Origin: Myxococcales bacterium
GTDB lineage: Bacteria; Myxococcota; Polyangia; Nannocystales; Nannocystaceae
Reading direction: 5' to 3'
Assembly: GCA_016793465.1 (NCBI GenBank)
Contig: JAEUJW010000004.1
Location: 1-44,082 of the forward strand
DNA length: 44,082 bases
Shown here: positions 16,227 to 23,262 of the stretch, one piece after another
Position numbering within the stretch: the first letter of the stretch is position 1
How the letters are laid out: every line of letters begins with the position of its first letter
The notes under the pieces: generated by a model
What the model was told of the DNA's origin: nothing
The model's database searches: none
The model's input: the letters and a program-made list of their open reading frames with translations, nothing else
Translations under genes and position numbers: made by a program

Positions 16227-16286
16227 CGATTCGCCGGAGCTCCCGCGGACCCGAATCCACGTATATCGACTACGCTCGGCACACCC

Positions 16287-16310
16287 AATATTATTATATA
16301 AAATTTTCCG
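16287..16310 (+). promoter_or_regulatory. AT-rich promoter-like patch before matB
   Basis: A short AT-only stretch (TATTATTATATAAAATTTT) lies in an otherwise GC-rich gap, about 70-90 bases before the matB start. It contains good -10-like hexamers such as TATAAA, but a -35 partner is not clear. Confidence 0.3.
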
Positions 16311-16376
16311 CTCGACACTCTCCTGCCCGACCCCGCGCCCTTGGTTTCTCCGCGCATCTGCGCTAACAGAACCTCC

Positions 16377-17837
16377 GTGCTGTTCCCCGTCCTCGCCGAG
16401 CGCCCCGAGCGCCCCGTACTCACCGTCGGCGACACCACGCTGACCGCCGCCGAGCTCGCCTCCGCCTGCGACGCGATCGTCGAGCTCCTGCGCGCCGCCA
16501 ATATTAAAAAGGGCGAGCGCGTCGGCGTCTGGACGCAGGGCGACATCCGCACCCCCGTCGCCCTCGCCGCCTGCACCCTCGCCGGCGTCGTCACCGTCCC
16601 GCTCAACCCAAGGCTCGGCACCCGCGAGACCGCCCACATCGCCGCCGACGCCGCCCCCGGGCTCTGCCTCGCCGCCCAGCCCGAAGACATCGCCGACAGC
16701 CCGCTCCCGCCGCCGCTCCAGCTCCCCGCGCCCGGCCCATTATCAACAACGCCGCCCCCGCGGCGCCGCGTCGACGACGACCCGCTCATCATCCTCTACA
16801 CCTCGGGCACCACCGGCCTGCCGAAGGGCGCCGTGCTGTCCGCGCGCGCCGTCGCCGGCAACCTCGACGCGCTCGCCCGCGTGTGGCGCTGGACCGCCGC
16901 CGACACCGTCGTGCACGCCCTCCCGCTGTTCCACGCCCACGGCCTCGTGCTCGGCTGGTACGGCAGCCTGCGCGTCGGCGGCCGGCTCCACTGGCAGCCG
17001 CGCTTCGAGCCCGCCGCCCTCGCCGCCGCCCTGCACGAGCATGCCGTATTGTTCGCCGTCCCCACCATGTACACCCGCCTCGCCGACCTCGCCGTCGACG
17101 ACCCCGCGATCGTCGCCGGCCTGCGCCGCGCCCGGCTGTTGATCTCCGGATCCGCCGGCCTCCCCCTGCGCGAGCACCAGCGCCTGCGCGCCGCCTGCGG
17201 CCGCGACGTCTACGAGCGCTACGGCCTCAGCGAGACCCTCATGAACTGCGCCGTCCCCATCGACGGCCCCCCGCAGCCCGGCCGGGTCGGCCCCCCGCTC
17301 CCCGGCGTCGAGCTCCGCCTCGTCGACGACCAGCGCAACACCATCCCCCCCGGAGACGAGTCCCAGATCGGCGAGATCGCCGTCCGCGGCCCCAACCTCT
17401 TCAGCGAATATCTCAACAACCCCGCCGCCACCGCCGCCGTGCGCGACGCCGACGGCTGGTTCTACACCGGCGACCTCGCCGACCGCGACGCCGCCGGATC
17501 GATCCGCATCGTCGGCCGCCGCGCCACCGATTTAATTAAAAGTGGGGGATTCAAGATCGGCGCAGGCGAGATCGAGGCCGCCCTCGTCGAACACCCGTCC
17601 GTGCGCGAGGCCGCCGTCGTCGGCCTGCCCGACCCCGACCTCGGCGAGACCATCGTCGCCTACGTCGTGCCGAGCGACCCCGCCGCGCCGCCCACGCTCG
17701 AGCAGCTCGCCGCCCACGTCTCCGCCGCCCTCTCCCCGCACAAGCGCCCCCGCCATTTGAGCATCGTCGAGGCCCTCCCGCGCAACGCCATGGGCAAGGT
17801 CCTGAAGGCCGAGCTGCGCGCCCGCCCCCTCGCCTGA
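16377..17837 (+). CDS. matB: Malonyl/methylmalonyl-CoA synthetase, MatB type
   Basis: A 486-residue AMP-forming acyl-CoA synthetase. It would activate malonate or methylmalonate with ATP and CoA, giving extender units or feeding malonate use. The phosphate-binding loop is YTSGTTGLPKGAV (about 141-153). VHALPLFHAHGLVLG and YERYGLSETLMNC (A5 region) follow, then FYTGDL, the hinge IRIVGRRATDLIKSGG, and the catalytic Lys near the end (PRNAMGKVLK). These segments agree closely, from memory, with Streptomyces coelicolor MatB, rather than with general fatty-acyl or acetyl-CoA synthetases. GTG at 16377 gives the usual short MatB N-terminus; TTG at 16341 is an alternative. No malonyl-CoA decarboxylase or transporter is adjacent. 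Confidence 0.82.
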   Translation: MLFPVLAERPERPVLTVGDTTLTAAELASACDAIVELLRAANIKKGERVGVWTQGDIRTPVALAACTLAGVVTVPLNPRLGTRETAHIAADAAPGLCLAAQPEDIADSPLPPPLQLPAPGPLSTTPPPRRRVDDDPLIILYTSGTTGLPKGAVLSARAVAGNLDALARVWRWTAADTVVHALPLFHAHGLVLGWYGSLRVGGRLHWQPRFEPAALAAALHEHAVLFAVPTMYTRLADLAVDDPAIVAGLRRARLLISGSAGLPLREHQRLRAACGRDVYERYGLSETLMNCAVPIDGPPQPGRVGPPLPGVELRLVDDQRNTIPPGDESQIGEIAVRGPNLFSEYLNNPAATAAVRDADGWFYTGDLADRDAAGSIRIVGRRATDLIKSGGFKIGAGEIEAALVEHPSVREAAVVGLPDPDLGETIVAYVVPSDPAAPPTLEQLAAHVSAALSPHKRPRHLSIVEALPRNAMGKVLKAELRARPLA

Positions 17838-17843
17838 GGGGGC
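17824..17843. terminator. Hairpin between convergent genes
   Basis: GCCCCCTC, a four-base loop and GAGGGGGC form a perfect 8-bp stem across the matB stop codon. The S58 peptidase gene ends 13 bases further on from the other side. There is no T-run, so it would be a non-canonical bidirectional terminator at best. Confidence 0.45.
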
Positions 17844-17855
17844 ACAGGCCCGACC

Positions 17856-19079
17856 TCAGCGCTTCGCCGCCCGGTTGTACTTCTTCAGCGCCGCCTGCAG
17901 CCGGGCGTGCGGCAGCGCGTACACCCGCGCGCCGCGGACCCCCGTCATCGTCTCGCCCGCGGTCAGCGCGTTGACGATCGCCTCCTCGGTCGCCTGCACG
18001 GTCGCCGCGAACAGCGGGTCGAGCGAATCGTTGGCCACCAGCGTCGCCTTCGCCTCGGCCGCCTCCGCGTTGGCCGTCGAGAACGCGACGAAGATATCGC
18101 CCGAAGAATTGTGGGCCAGCCCGCCGACGCGACCGATCCCCAGCGACACCCGCCGCGCCAGGCGTTTCAGCTGGTGCGGCAGCAGCGGCGCGTCGGTCGC
18201 GACCACGACGATGATCGAGCCGTCGCGGCTGTCCTTCTTCGGCAGGGCTGGCAGCAGCTCCGCGATCTCCCGGCCCACCGGCGCCCCCGCGATCGTCAGC
18301 TCGCCGCGCCGCCCGAAGTTGGCCTGGACCAGCGCCCCGACCGTGTAGCCGCCCGCGCCGGTCGTCAGCCTGCGCGACGACGTGCCGATCCCCGCCTTGA
18401 ACTCGAACGCCATCATCCCGGTCCCGCCGCCGACGTTGCCCTCCGCCACCGGGCCGCCGCTGGCCGCGTCCATCGCCGCGAAGGCGTGCTCGCGCGTCAC
18501 GTGGAAGCCGTCGATGTCGTTCAAGAACCCGTCGTACGTCTCGGCCACCACCGGCAGGCCGAGGTCCCAGGCCGCGTCGGTCCCGGGGAACCGCGCGATC
18601 GCCCACGCCACCACCGCATCGCGGACCACGCCCACGCTGTTGGTGTTGGTCAGCATCACCGGCCCGCCGAGCAGACCCCCCTCCTCGACCCACGTCGTGC
18701 CCGTCATCTCGCCGTTGCCGTTGAGCGCCGACCAGCCCGCGAACACCGGCACGATCGACCGCTTGCCGCGGGGGAACACCGCCGTCACCCCCGTGCGCAC
18801 CGCGTGCTCGCCGTCGCCGGCCACGATCGTCGCGTGCCCGACCTCGAGCCCCGCCACATCGGTGATCGCGTTGAGCGGCCCCGGCTCGCCCTCGAACGCC
18901 ACGCCGAGCGCCCGCGCCCTCGCCGGCCGCTGCTCCTTCGCCGCCGACGCCTTCGCGGGCACCGCGGGCGCCGCCTGCACCGCCCGCGGACGACAGCCCG
19001 CCCCCACCAGCAGCGCCACCAGCCCCGCGTACACCAGCGACCGCGAACACACCCGCTCCGAGACTCGATGCATGGTCAT
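17856..19079 (-). CDS. P1 family (S58) aminopeptidase, DmpA/BapA-like, exported
   Basis: A 407-residue N-terminal-nucleophile peptidase of family S58. Relatives cleave N-terminal D/L residues or beta-amino acids after autocatalytic splitting into two chains. Visible family segments are NAITDVAGLEVGHATI, TGVTAVFPRG, FAGWSALNGNGEMTG, LTNTNSVGVVRDAV, EGNVGGGTGM and AGIGTSSR. The last of these is where the nucleophile Ser and chain break are expected. An N-terminal signal peptide ends near LVGAGC, so it is exported and may be a lipoprotein, although that lipobox is not perfect. ATG codons at 19079 and 19073 both fit. It is convergent with matB. Confidence 0.85.
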   Translation of the reverse strand: MTMHRVSERVCSRSLVYAGLVALLVGAGCRPRAVQAAPAVPAKASAAKEQRPARARALGVAFEGEPGPLNAITDVAGLEVGHATIVAGDGEHAVRTGVTAVFPRGKRSIVPVFAGWSALNGNGEMTGTTWVEEGGLLGGPVMLTNTNSVGVVRDAVVAWAIARFPGTDAAWDLGLPVVAETYDGFLNDIDGFHVTREHAFAAMDAASGGPVAEGNVGGGTGMMAFEFKAGIGTSSRRLTTGAGGYTVGALVQANFGRRGELTIAGAPVGREIAELLPALPKKDSRDGSIIVVVATDAPLLPHQLKRLARRVSLGIGRVGGLAHNSSGDIFVAFSTANAEAAEAKATLVANDSLDPLFAATVQATEEAIVNALTAGETMTGVRGARVYALPHARLQAALKKYNRAAKR

Positions 19080-19128
19080 GACTCGAGCCGACTTCTAGCA
19101 CCGCGCGCGCCCGTCCGCGCCCCCGCGC

Positions 19129-19608
19129 TCACCGCCCGCGGGCCTCCTCCTCGCACACCCGCCTGGTCACCGCGTGGCGATATTCGAACTGCCGGGTCAG
19201 CGTCCGCTCGACCATCCGGCCCGCCACCAGCTGCCCGAGCGCCCCGCCCCGCAGCGAGTAGGTGATGTCGTCGGTCAGGCGCGCGCCGTGCTCGGTCGGC
19301 TCGACGATGTGCCGGTGCAACCACGCGGCGAACGGCCCGCCCTCGACCTTGTCGGCGAACATCCGCCCCGGCTCGTAGGCCACGTGCACCGCCTCGATCG
19401 TCAGCGGCAGCGGCCCGACCCACATGCGCAGCACCACCCGCGTCCCGACCGCCAGCGAGCGCGGCGGCTGTACCACCTTCACCCGCATCCACGGCGGCGT
19501 CAGCAGCTCGAGCGCGTCGGGCCGCTCGTGAAACGCCCACACCACCGCCGCCGGCGCGGCGATCTCGACGGACTTCTTGAAAATTTGCGCGGCCAACCCC
19601 GCGACCAT
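19129..19608 (-). CDS. SRPBCC superfamily (polyketide cyclase/START-like) protein
   Basis: A 159-residue protein with the SRPBCC ligand-binding fold. It opens IFKKSVEIAAPAAVVWAFHERPDALELLTPPW and continues through RVVLRMWVGPLPLTIEAVHV, FADKVEGGPFAAWLHRHIVEP and ARLTDDITYSLRGG, the usual order for this family. Such proteins bind hydrophobic ligands or act on them, and no specific ligand is evident. The frame extends further upstream, but ATG at 19608 fits the fold start. It is 49 bases downstream of the S58 peptidase start, in the same direction, so the two could be co-transcribed. Codon use is typical. Confidence 0.75.
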   Translation of the reverse strand: MVAGLAAQIFKKSVEIAAPAAVVWAFHERPDALELLTPPWMRVKVVQPPRSLAVGTRVVLRMWVGPLPLTIEAVHVAYEPGRMFADKVEGGPFAAWLHRHIVEPTEHGARLTDDITYSLRGGALGQLVAGRMVERTLTRQFEYRHAVTRRVCEEEARGR

Positions 19609-19689
19609 GACCGCAGTCGCCGGCCGCCGCAACTGCGCCCGCCGCCCCCGCCGCAACCCCGCCGAGATCGGCCCCGCTCGACCGACCGC

Positions 19690-19914
19690 TCGACCTGGGC
19701 CGGCGAATCCACCGAGGCCCTCGCGCCCGACGCGCGCCCGGTCGACCTCCCGCCCGGCGCCGTCGTCGGCCGCCACGTCGTTCTCTCACACCTCGGCCGC
19801 ACCGTCGCCGTCAAGGTCCTCCACCGCGAGGCCGACAGCGACGAGGGCCGCGCCCGCCTGCTGCGCGAGGCGCGAGGCCCTCGCCGTAATCTCAACCCGT
19901 CTAGACAGCACTGA
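19690..19914 (+). pseudogene. Remnant of a myxobacterial Ser/Thr protein kinase N-terminus
   Basis: This stretch translates to a kinase opening, GAVVGRHVVLSHLGR, then TVAVKVLHREADSDEGRARL and LLREAR. In intact myxobacterial kinases a glycine-rich GGMG-containing loop of about 15-20 residues separates these two parts. It is deleted here, so the ATP site is destroyed. After LLREAR the frame loses similarity and ends at 19914. Nothing of the catalytic HRD or DFG motifs is present. It is a decayed fragment wedged between two leftward genes. Confidence 0.65.
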
Positions 19915-21303
19915 CTACGGCACCACGAACAGCCCCGCGAGGCACATCTCGTTCTGCGTGCCCCAGCCCGGCGTCACCGGCTCGGCGACGTCGCGCGTGT
20001 CGTACTCGCAGGTGACCCGCAGCCTGGTCCCCGGCCGCAGCACCAGCGGCTCGTCGTAGAAGTAGAACAGCTGCCAGTCGAAGTCCCACGCCCGCACCTC
20101 GCCGAGGCAGCGCGCCTCGTCGCCGTCGATCAGCTCGGCCCGCCACCGCCGCCCGCGCTCGTGCATGTGCGGGAAGACCCCGTGCACCTCGACCGCCTCG
20201 GCGCCGGTGCCCTCGACGTACCACGCCCCGACGTCGGCGTCCCACGTCACCAGCGCCGCGGCCTCGCCCGCGGGGATCTGCCCCGGCTCGCCCGTGAACA
20301 GGGTGTTGATGAAGAGGTCGACCATGTCGACGAACGCCGGCCGCGCGACGCTCTCCACCAGATCCAGCCGCACCCGCGTCGCGTCGGTCTGGCCCGCCAG
20401 CTCGGGTTCGTGCAGGTTGTAGTGCACCTGCACCACGAACGCGTGGTCCTTGCCCATGCGCACCCCGGTGCCCTCGGGGTAGCGCACCGCGCCCATGCCC
20501 GGCGCCCACGTCACCGGCAAGCCGTCGATCTCCACGCCCTCGCCAGCCGCGCTGAAGCACGGCCAGCCGGGGCGCTCCGGCGACTCGTCGTCGAGCGCCT
20601 GCATCACCTCGGCGTTCGTCAGCCCGCTCTCGGTCACCAGCGACGGGTCCACCGGCATGCCCAGCACGTGATGCACGAGCGGCGCGTTGCCCGGGCTGAC
20701 CTCGTAGCCCGCGATCCACAGGTCCTCGTCGATGCCCGGGTCGAGCAAGAAGCAGCGGTACTCGTCGAACTCCGCCAGCGGCCCGCCCGCGGGCTCCGGC
20801 GCGAACTCCGGGGTGAGCACGTCGACGCCGTCCTCGAGGTGCGGCGGCGCCGGCACGACCAGGTCGTCGCGCTCCTCCCCCGCCTGCGCCCCCGCGGCCG
20901 CCCACGCGGCGATCGTCGCAATGTCCTCGTCCGCCAGCGCCCGCGAGCCGCGAAACTCGTTGCAGCTGCCGTCGTCGGTCACCAGCCACGGCGGCATGGT
21001 CCGCCGCGCCACCGCGTCGGCGCTGGCCGCCGCCCACGTCGCCGCCTCCTCGGCCGTATCGAGCCCGAACGGCGCGATCCCCCCGCCCTGATGGCAAGCC
21101 ACACAATTTTTGAAGTAGACGGGCGCCACGTCCTGCCAGTACGTCGGCCCCGCCGCCTCGCCGGTCGGCTCGGCCGTGTCACCGCCCGAGGCGTCGCTCG
21201 ACGACCCCGACGAATCGTCAGACTCGCCCGACGCGTCGCCCTTGCAGCCGGGCGTCACGATTAATAAAGAGACCATCGCGGGGACCATGCGGAGCAGGTG
21301 CAT
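19915..21303 (-). CDS. Copper type II monooxygenase-like lipoprotein with cytochrome c motif
   Basis: A 462-residue lipoprotein with a signal peptide ending near VTPGC (Cys20) and a Ser/Asp/Gly-rich linker. The N-terminal region contains NCVACHQGG, a CxxCH haem-c motif (about 68-76). The rest resembles the two-domain PHM/ascorbate-dependent copper monooxygenase fold: VHHVLGM, VQVHYNLHEP, FPHMHERG, and a late Met in QNEMCLAG supply the expected His/Met copper ligands. The protein would sit outside the cytoplasmic membrane and couple electron transfer to hydroxylation. The substrate is unknown. A run of AT-rich codons (SLLIV) falls in the signal peptide. The start ATG is 21303. Confidence 0.75.
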   Translation of the reverse strand: MHLLRMVPAMVSLLIVTPGCKGDASGESDDSSGSSSDASGGDTAEPTGEAAGPTYWQDVAPVYFKNCVACHQGGGIAPFGLDTAEEAATWAAASADAVARRTMPPWLVTDDGSCNEFRGSRALADEDIATIAAWAAAGAQAGEERDDLVVPAPPHLEDGVDVLTPEFAPEPAGGPLAEFDEYRCFLLDPGIDEDLWIAGYEVSPGNAPLVHHVLGMPVDPSLVTESGLTNAEVMQALDDESPERPGWPCFSAAGEGVEIDGLPVTWAPGMGAVRYPEGTGVRMGKDHAFVVQVHYNLHEPELAGQTDATRVRLDLVESVARPAFVDMVDLFINTLFTGEPGQIPAGEAAALVTWDADVGAWYVEGTGAEAVEVHGVFPHMHERGRRWRAELIDGDEARCLGEVRAWDFDWQLFYFYDEPLVLRPGTRLRVTCEYDTRDVAEPVTPGWGTQNEMCLAGLFVVP

Positions 21304-21466
21304 GCCGCCTGCAACACCGGCCGTCTATTAAAGTGTCACTTGCTTGTGCAGCGAGCGGCCTCGATCATCCGGCCATGCGCCGCGCGCGAACCCGCCCTGA
21401 AGATTCCGGTGACACCTCGGCGGCCCCGCGGTGTTGCACCCGCCAGACCGCCCGGTGCTGACCCCA

Positions 21467-21949
21467 GTGCCCATCGACGTCGAGGACCTCTACCGGCGCC
21501 ACGGACCCATGGTCCTGCGCCGCTGCCGGAGCCTGCTGGGCGACGAGCCCCAGGCCGTGGACGCCATGCAAGACGTGTTCGTACAGCTCTTGACCCACCA
21601 GGACCGCCTCACCGACCGCGGCGCCTCGAGCCTCCTGTATACGATCGCCACCAACCTCTGCTTGAATCGCCTGCGCTCGCGCCGACGTCGCCCCGAGGAC
21701 CCGCAGTCCGACCTCCTGTGGCAGATCGCCGCCGCCGACGACCCCGAGTCCCGCGGCCTCGCCCGCCGCCTCCTCGACAGGTTCTTCGCCGCCCAGCCGG
21801 CCTCCACCGGCACCATCGCCGTCCTCCACCTCCTCGACGGCATGACCCTCGAAGAGGTCGCCGAGGCCGTCGGCATGTCCGTCTCCGGCGTCCGCAAGCG
21901 CCTCCGCACCCTCCGCGCCGGCGTCTCCAACCTCCCGGAGGTCGCATGA
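21467..21949 (+). CDS. ECF-type RNA polymerase sigma factor
   Basis: A 160-residue sigma-70-family factor. Region 2 runs from about residue 5 (YRRHGPMVLRRCRSLLGD..AVDAMQDVFVQLL) to LYTIATNLCLNRLRSRRR. Region 4 (about 106-150) carries the helix-turn-helix MTLEEVAEAVGMSVSGVRKRLRTLR. GTG at 21467 gives the typical short N-terminus; GTG at 21431 would add 12 residues. Its stop overlaps the start of the next gene by four bases (ATGA). That gene encodes a single-pass membrane protein, the usual place for an anti-sigma factor. The sigma factor probably drives genes linked to this cluster, but no matched promoter pair could be recognised. Confidence 0.88.
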   Translation: MPIDVEDLYRRHGPMVLRRCRSLLGDEPQAVDAMQDVFVQLLTHQDRLTDRGASSLLYTIATNLCLNRLRSRRRRPEDPQSDLLWQIAAADDPESRGLARRLLDRFFAAQPASTGTIAVLHLLDGMTLEEVAEAVGMSVSGVRKRLRTLRAGVSNLPEVA

Positions 21950-22986
21950 CGAACCACGACCCCCACGACGCACACCCCCGCCCCACCGTCGAACCCGCCA
22001 GTCTCCGCGACCCCGACACCCCCGCGACCCCGCACGCACCGCCCGCCGAGCGCACCGGCCCTCCCGCACCCGAGCGAACCGCCAATCGCTCACCCGCCAC
22101 CCCCGCGACCCCGGACGCACGGCCCGCCGAGCGACCCGTCCCTCCCCCACCCGACCGACCCGCCAATCGCTCACCCGACACCCCCGCGACCCCGTACGCA
22201 CCGCCCGCCGTTCCGCCGCTGCACCTCGAGCAGCTCGCCCGCGGCGAGCTCACGCCCGGGCGCCGCGCCGCCGTGCTCGCCGACCTCGGCCCCGACGCCG
22301 ACGCCCGCCTCGCCGCGCTCGCCGCCTCGGACGCGCAGATCCTCGCCGCCCACCCTCCGCCCGCGATCGCCGCCGCGGTCCAGCGCCGCCTCGACGCCCG
22401 CGTCCCCCGGCGCGCCCGCGTCCTCCGGTACGCCGGCCCCGCGCTGGCCTGCGCCGCCGTCGCCCTCCTGGTCCTTCGGCCAGGTGACAGCGACGACCCG
22501 CGCGCACCGACCACCACCGGGCCCGCGCCGATCGACCCGCCCGAGGGCGTGCGCATCAAGGGCCTCGAGCCCCGCCTCGTGCTCCACCGCCAGGCCGGCG
22601 CCGCCGCGGTCGAGCTCACCTCGCCCGCCCGCGCCCACGCCCGCGACGTCCTGCAGGTCAGCTACATCGCCGCCGGCGCGGCCCACGGCGTCATCCTCTC
22701 GCTCGACGGCGACGGCCTCGTCACCCTGCACCACCCCGCCGGCATCGCCGACACCACCGCCCTGCGCCAGGACGGCGCCGTCCGCCTGCCCCAGGCCTAC
22801 GAGCTCGACGACGCCCCGCGGTTCGAACGCTTCGTCTTCATCACCGCCGACGCCCCGCTCGCCGTCGTCGACCTCATGACCGCCGCCCGCGAGCTCGCCG
22901 GCGGCCCCGACCCCGCGCACGCCCCTCTCGCCCTCCCGACCGGCGCCCGCCAGACCTCCTTCCTCGTCGAGAAGCCGACCCGCTGA
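21946..22986 (+). CDS. Single-pass membrane protein, ActD-like, putative anti-sigma factor
   Basis: A 346-residue protein. It starts with a Pro-rich tail containing 27-residue tandem repeats (from about residue 25, unit TPATP.A.PAER). A short cytoplasmic region (HLEQLARGELTPGRRAAVLADL) and one transmembrane helix (YAGPALACAAVALLVL, about 165-180) follow. The C-terminal part (VLQVSYIAAGAAHGVILSLDGDGLVTLHHPAG) resembles the DUF4384/ActD-like domain seen next to caspase and sigma genes in myxobacteria. The overlap with the sigma gene and the topology suggest an anti-sigma role, although no zinc-finger ZAS motif is visible. That assignment is inference. The caspase-like gene begins about 200 bases downstream. 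Confidence 0.7.
   Translation: MTNHDPHDAHPRPTVEPASLRDPDTPATPHAPPAERTGPPAPERTANRSPATPATPDARPAERPVPPPPDRPANRSPDTPATPYAPPAVPPLHLEQLARGELTPGRRAAVLADLGPDADARLAALAASDAQILAAHPPPAIAAAVQRRLDARVPRRARVLRYAGPALACAAVALLVLRPGDSDDPRAPTTTGPAPIDPPEGVRIKGLEPRLVLHRQAGAAAVELTSPARAHARDVLQVSYIAAGAAHGVILSLDGDGLVTLHHPAGIADTTALRQDGAVRLPQAYELDDAPRFERFVFITADAPLAVVDLMTAARELAGGPDPAHAPLALPTGARQTSFLVEKPTR
22018..22208 (+). repeat. 81-base coding tandem repeat in the ActD-like gene
   Basis: Units starting at 22018, 22099 and 22180 encode a 27-residue Pro/Ala/Arg-rich repeat; the third is partial. The period is a multiple of three, so copy-number change keeps the frame. Such a region would be a flexible spacer before the membrane helix. 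Confidence 0.85.
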
Positions 22987-23022
22987 TCGCCGTCCGAATC
23001 CTCCTCGTCGAGCCGCCCGCCC

Positions 23023-23262
23023 ATGACGCGCCTCCTCGCAACCCTCCTCCGTCGAGCCGCGAACCCGCGGTCCCCTCGTCCCACCTCCCGCCGAGGAGCC
23101 CGCCCCATGACGCGCCCCCTCGCAACCATTCTCCGTCGAGCCGCGAACCCGCGGGCCCTCGTCCCACCTCCCGCCGAGGAGCCCGCCCCATGACGCACCT
23201 CCTCGCAACCCTCCTCCGTCGAGCCGCAGACCCGCGGGCTCTCGTCCCACCGCTCGCCGAGC
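23023..23262 (+). repeat. Triplicated 83/84-base segment over the caspase gene start
   Basis: Three copies begin with ATGACGC at 23023, 23107 and 23190, with 84 and 83 bases between starts. Each copy encodes a version of MT.LLATLLRRAA. Only the third is in frame with the caspase-like protein; the first two share another frame. The gap 22987-23189 is made almost wholly of these copies. Confidence 0.9.
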
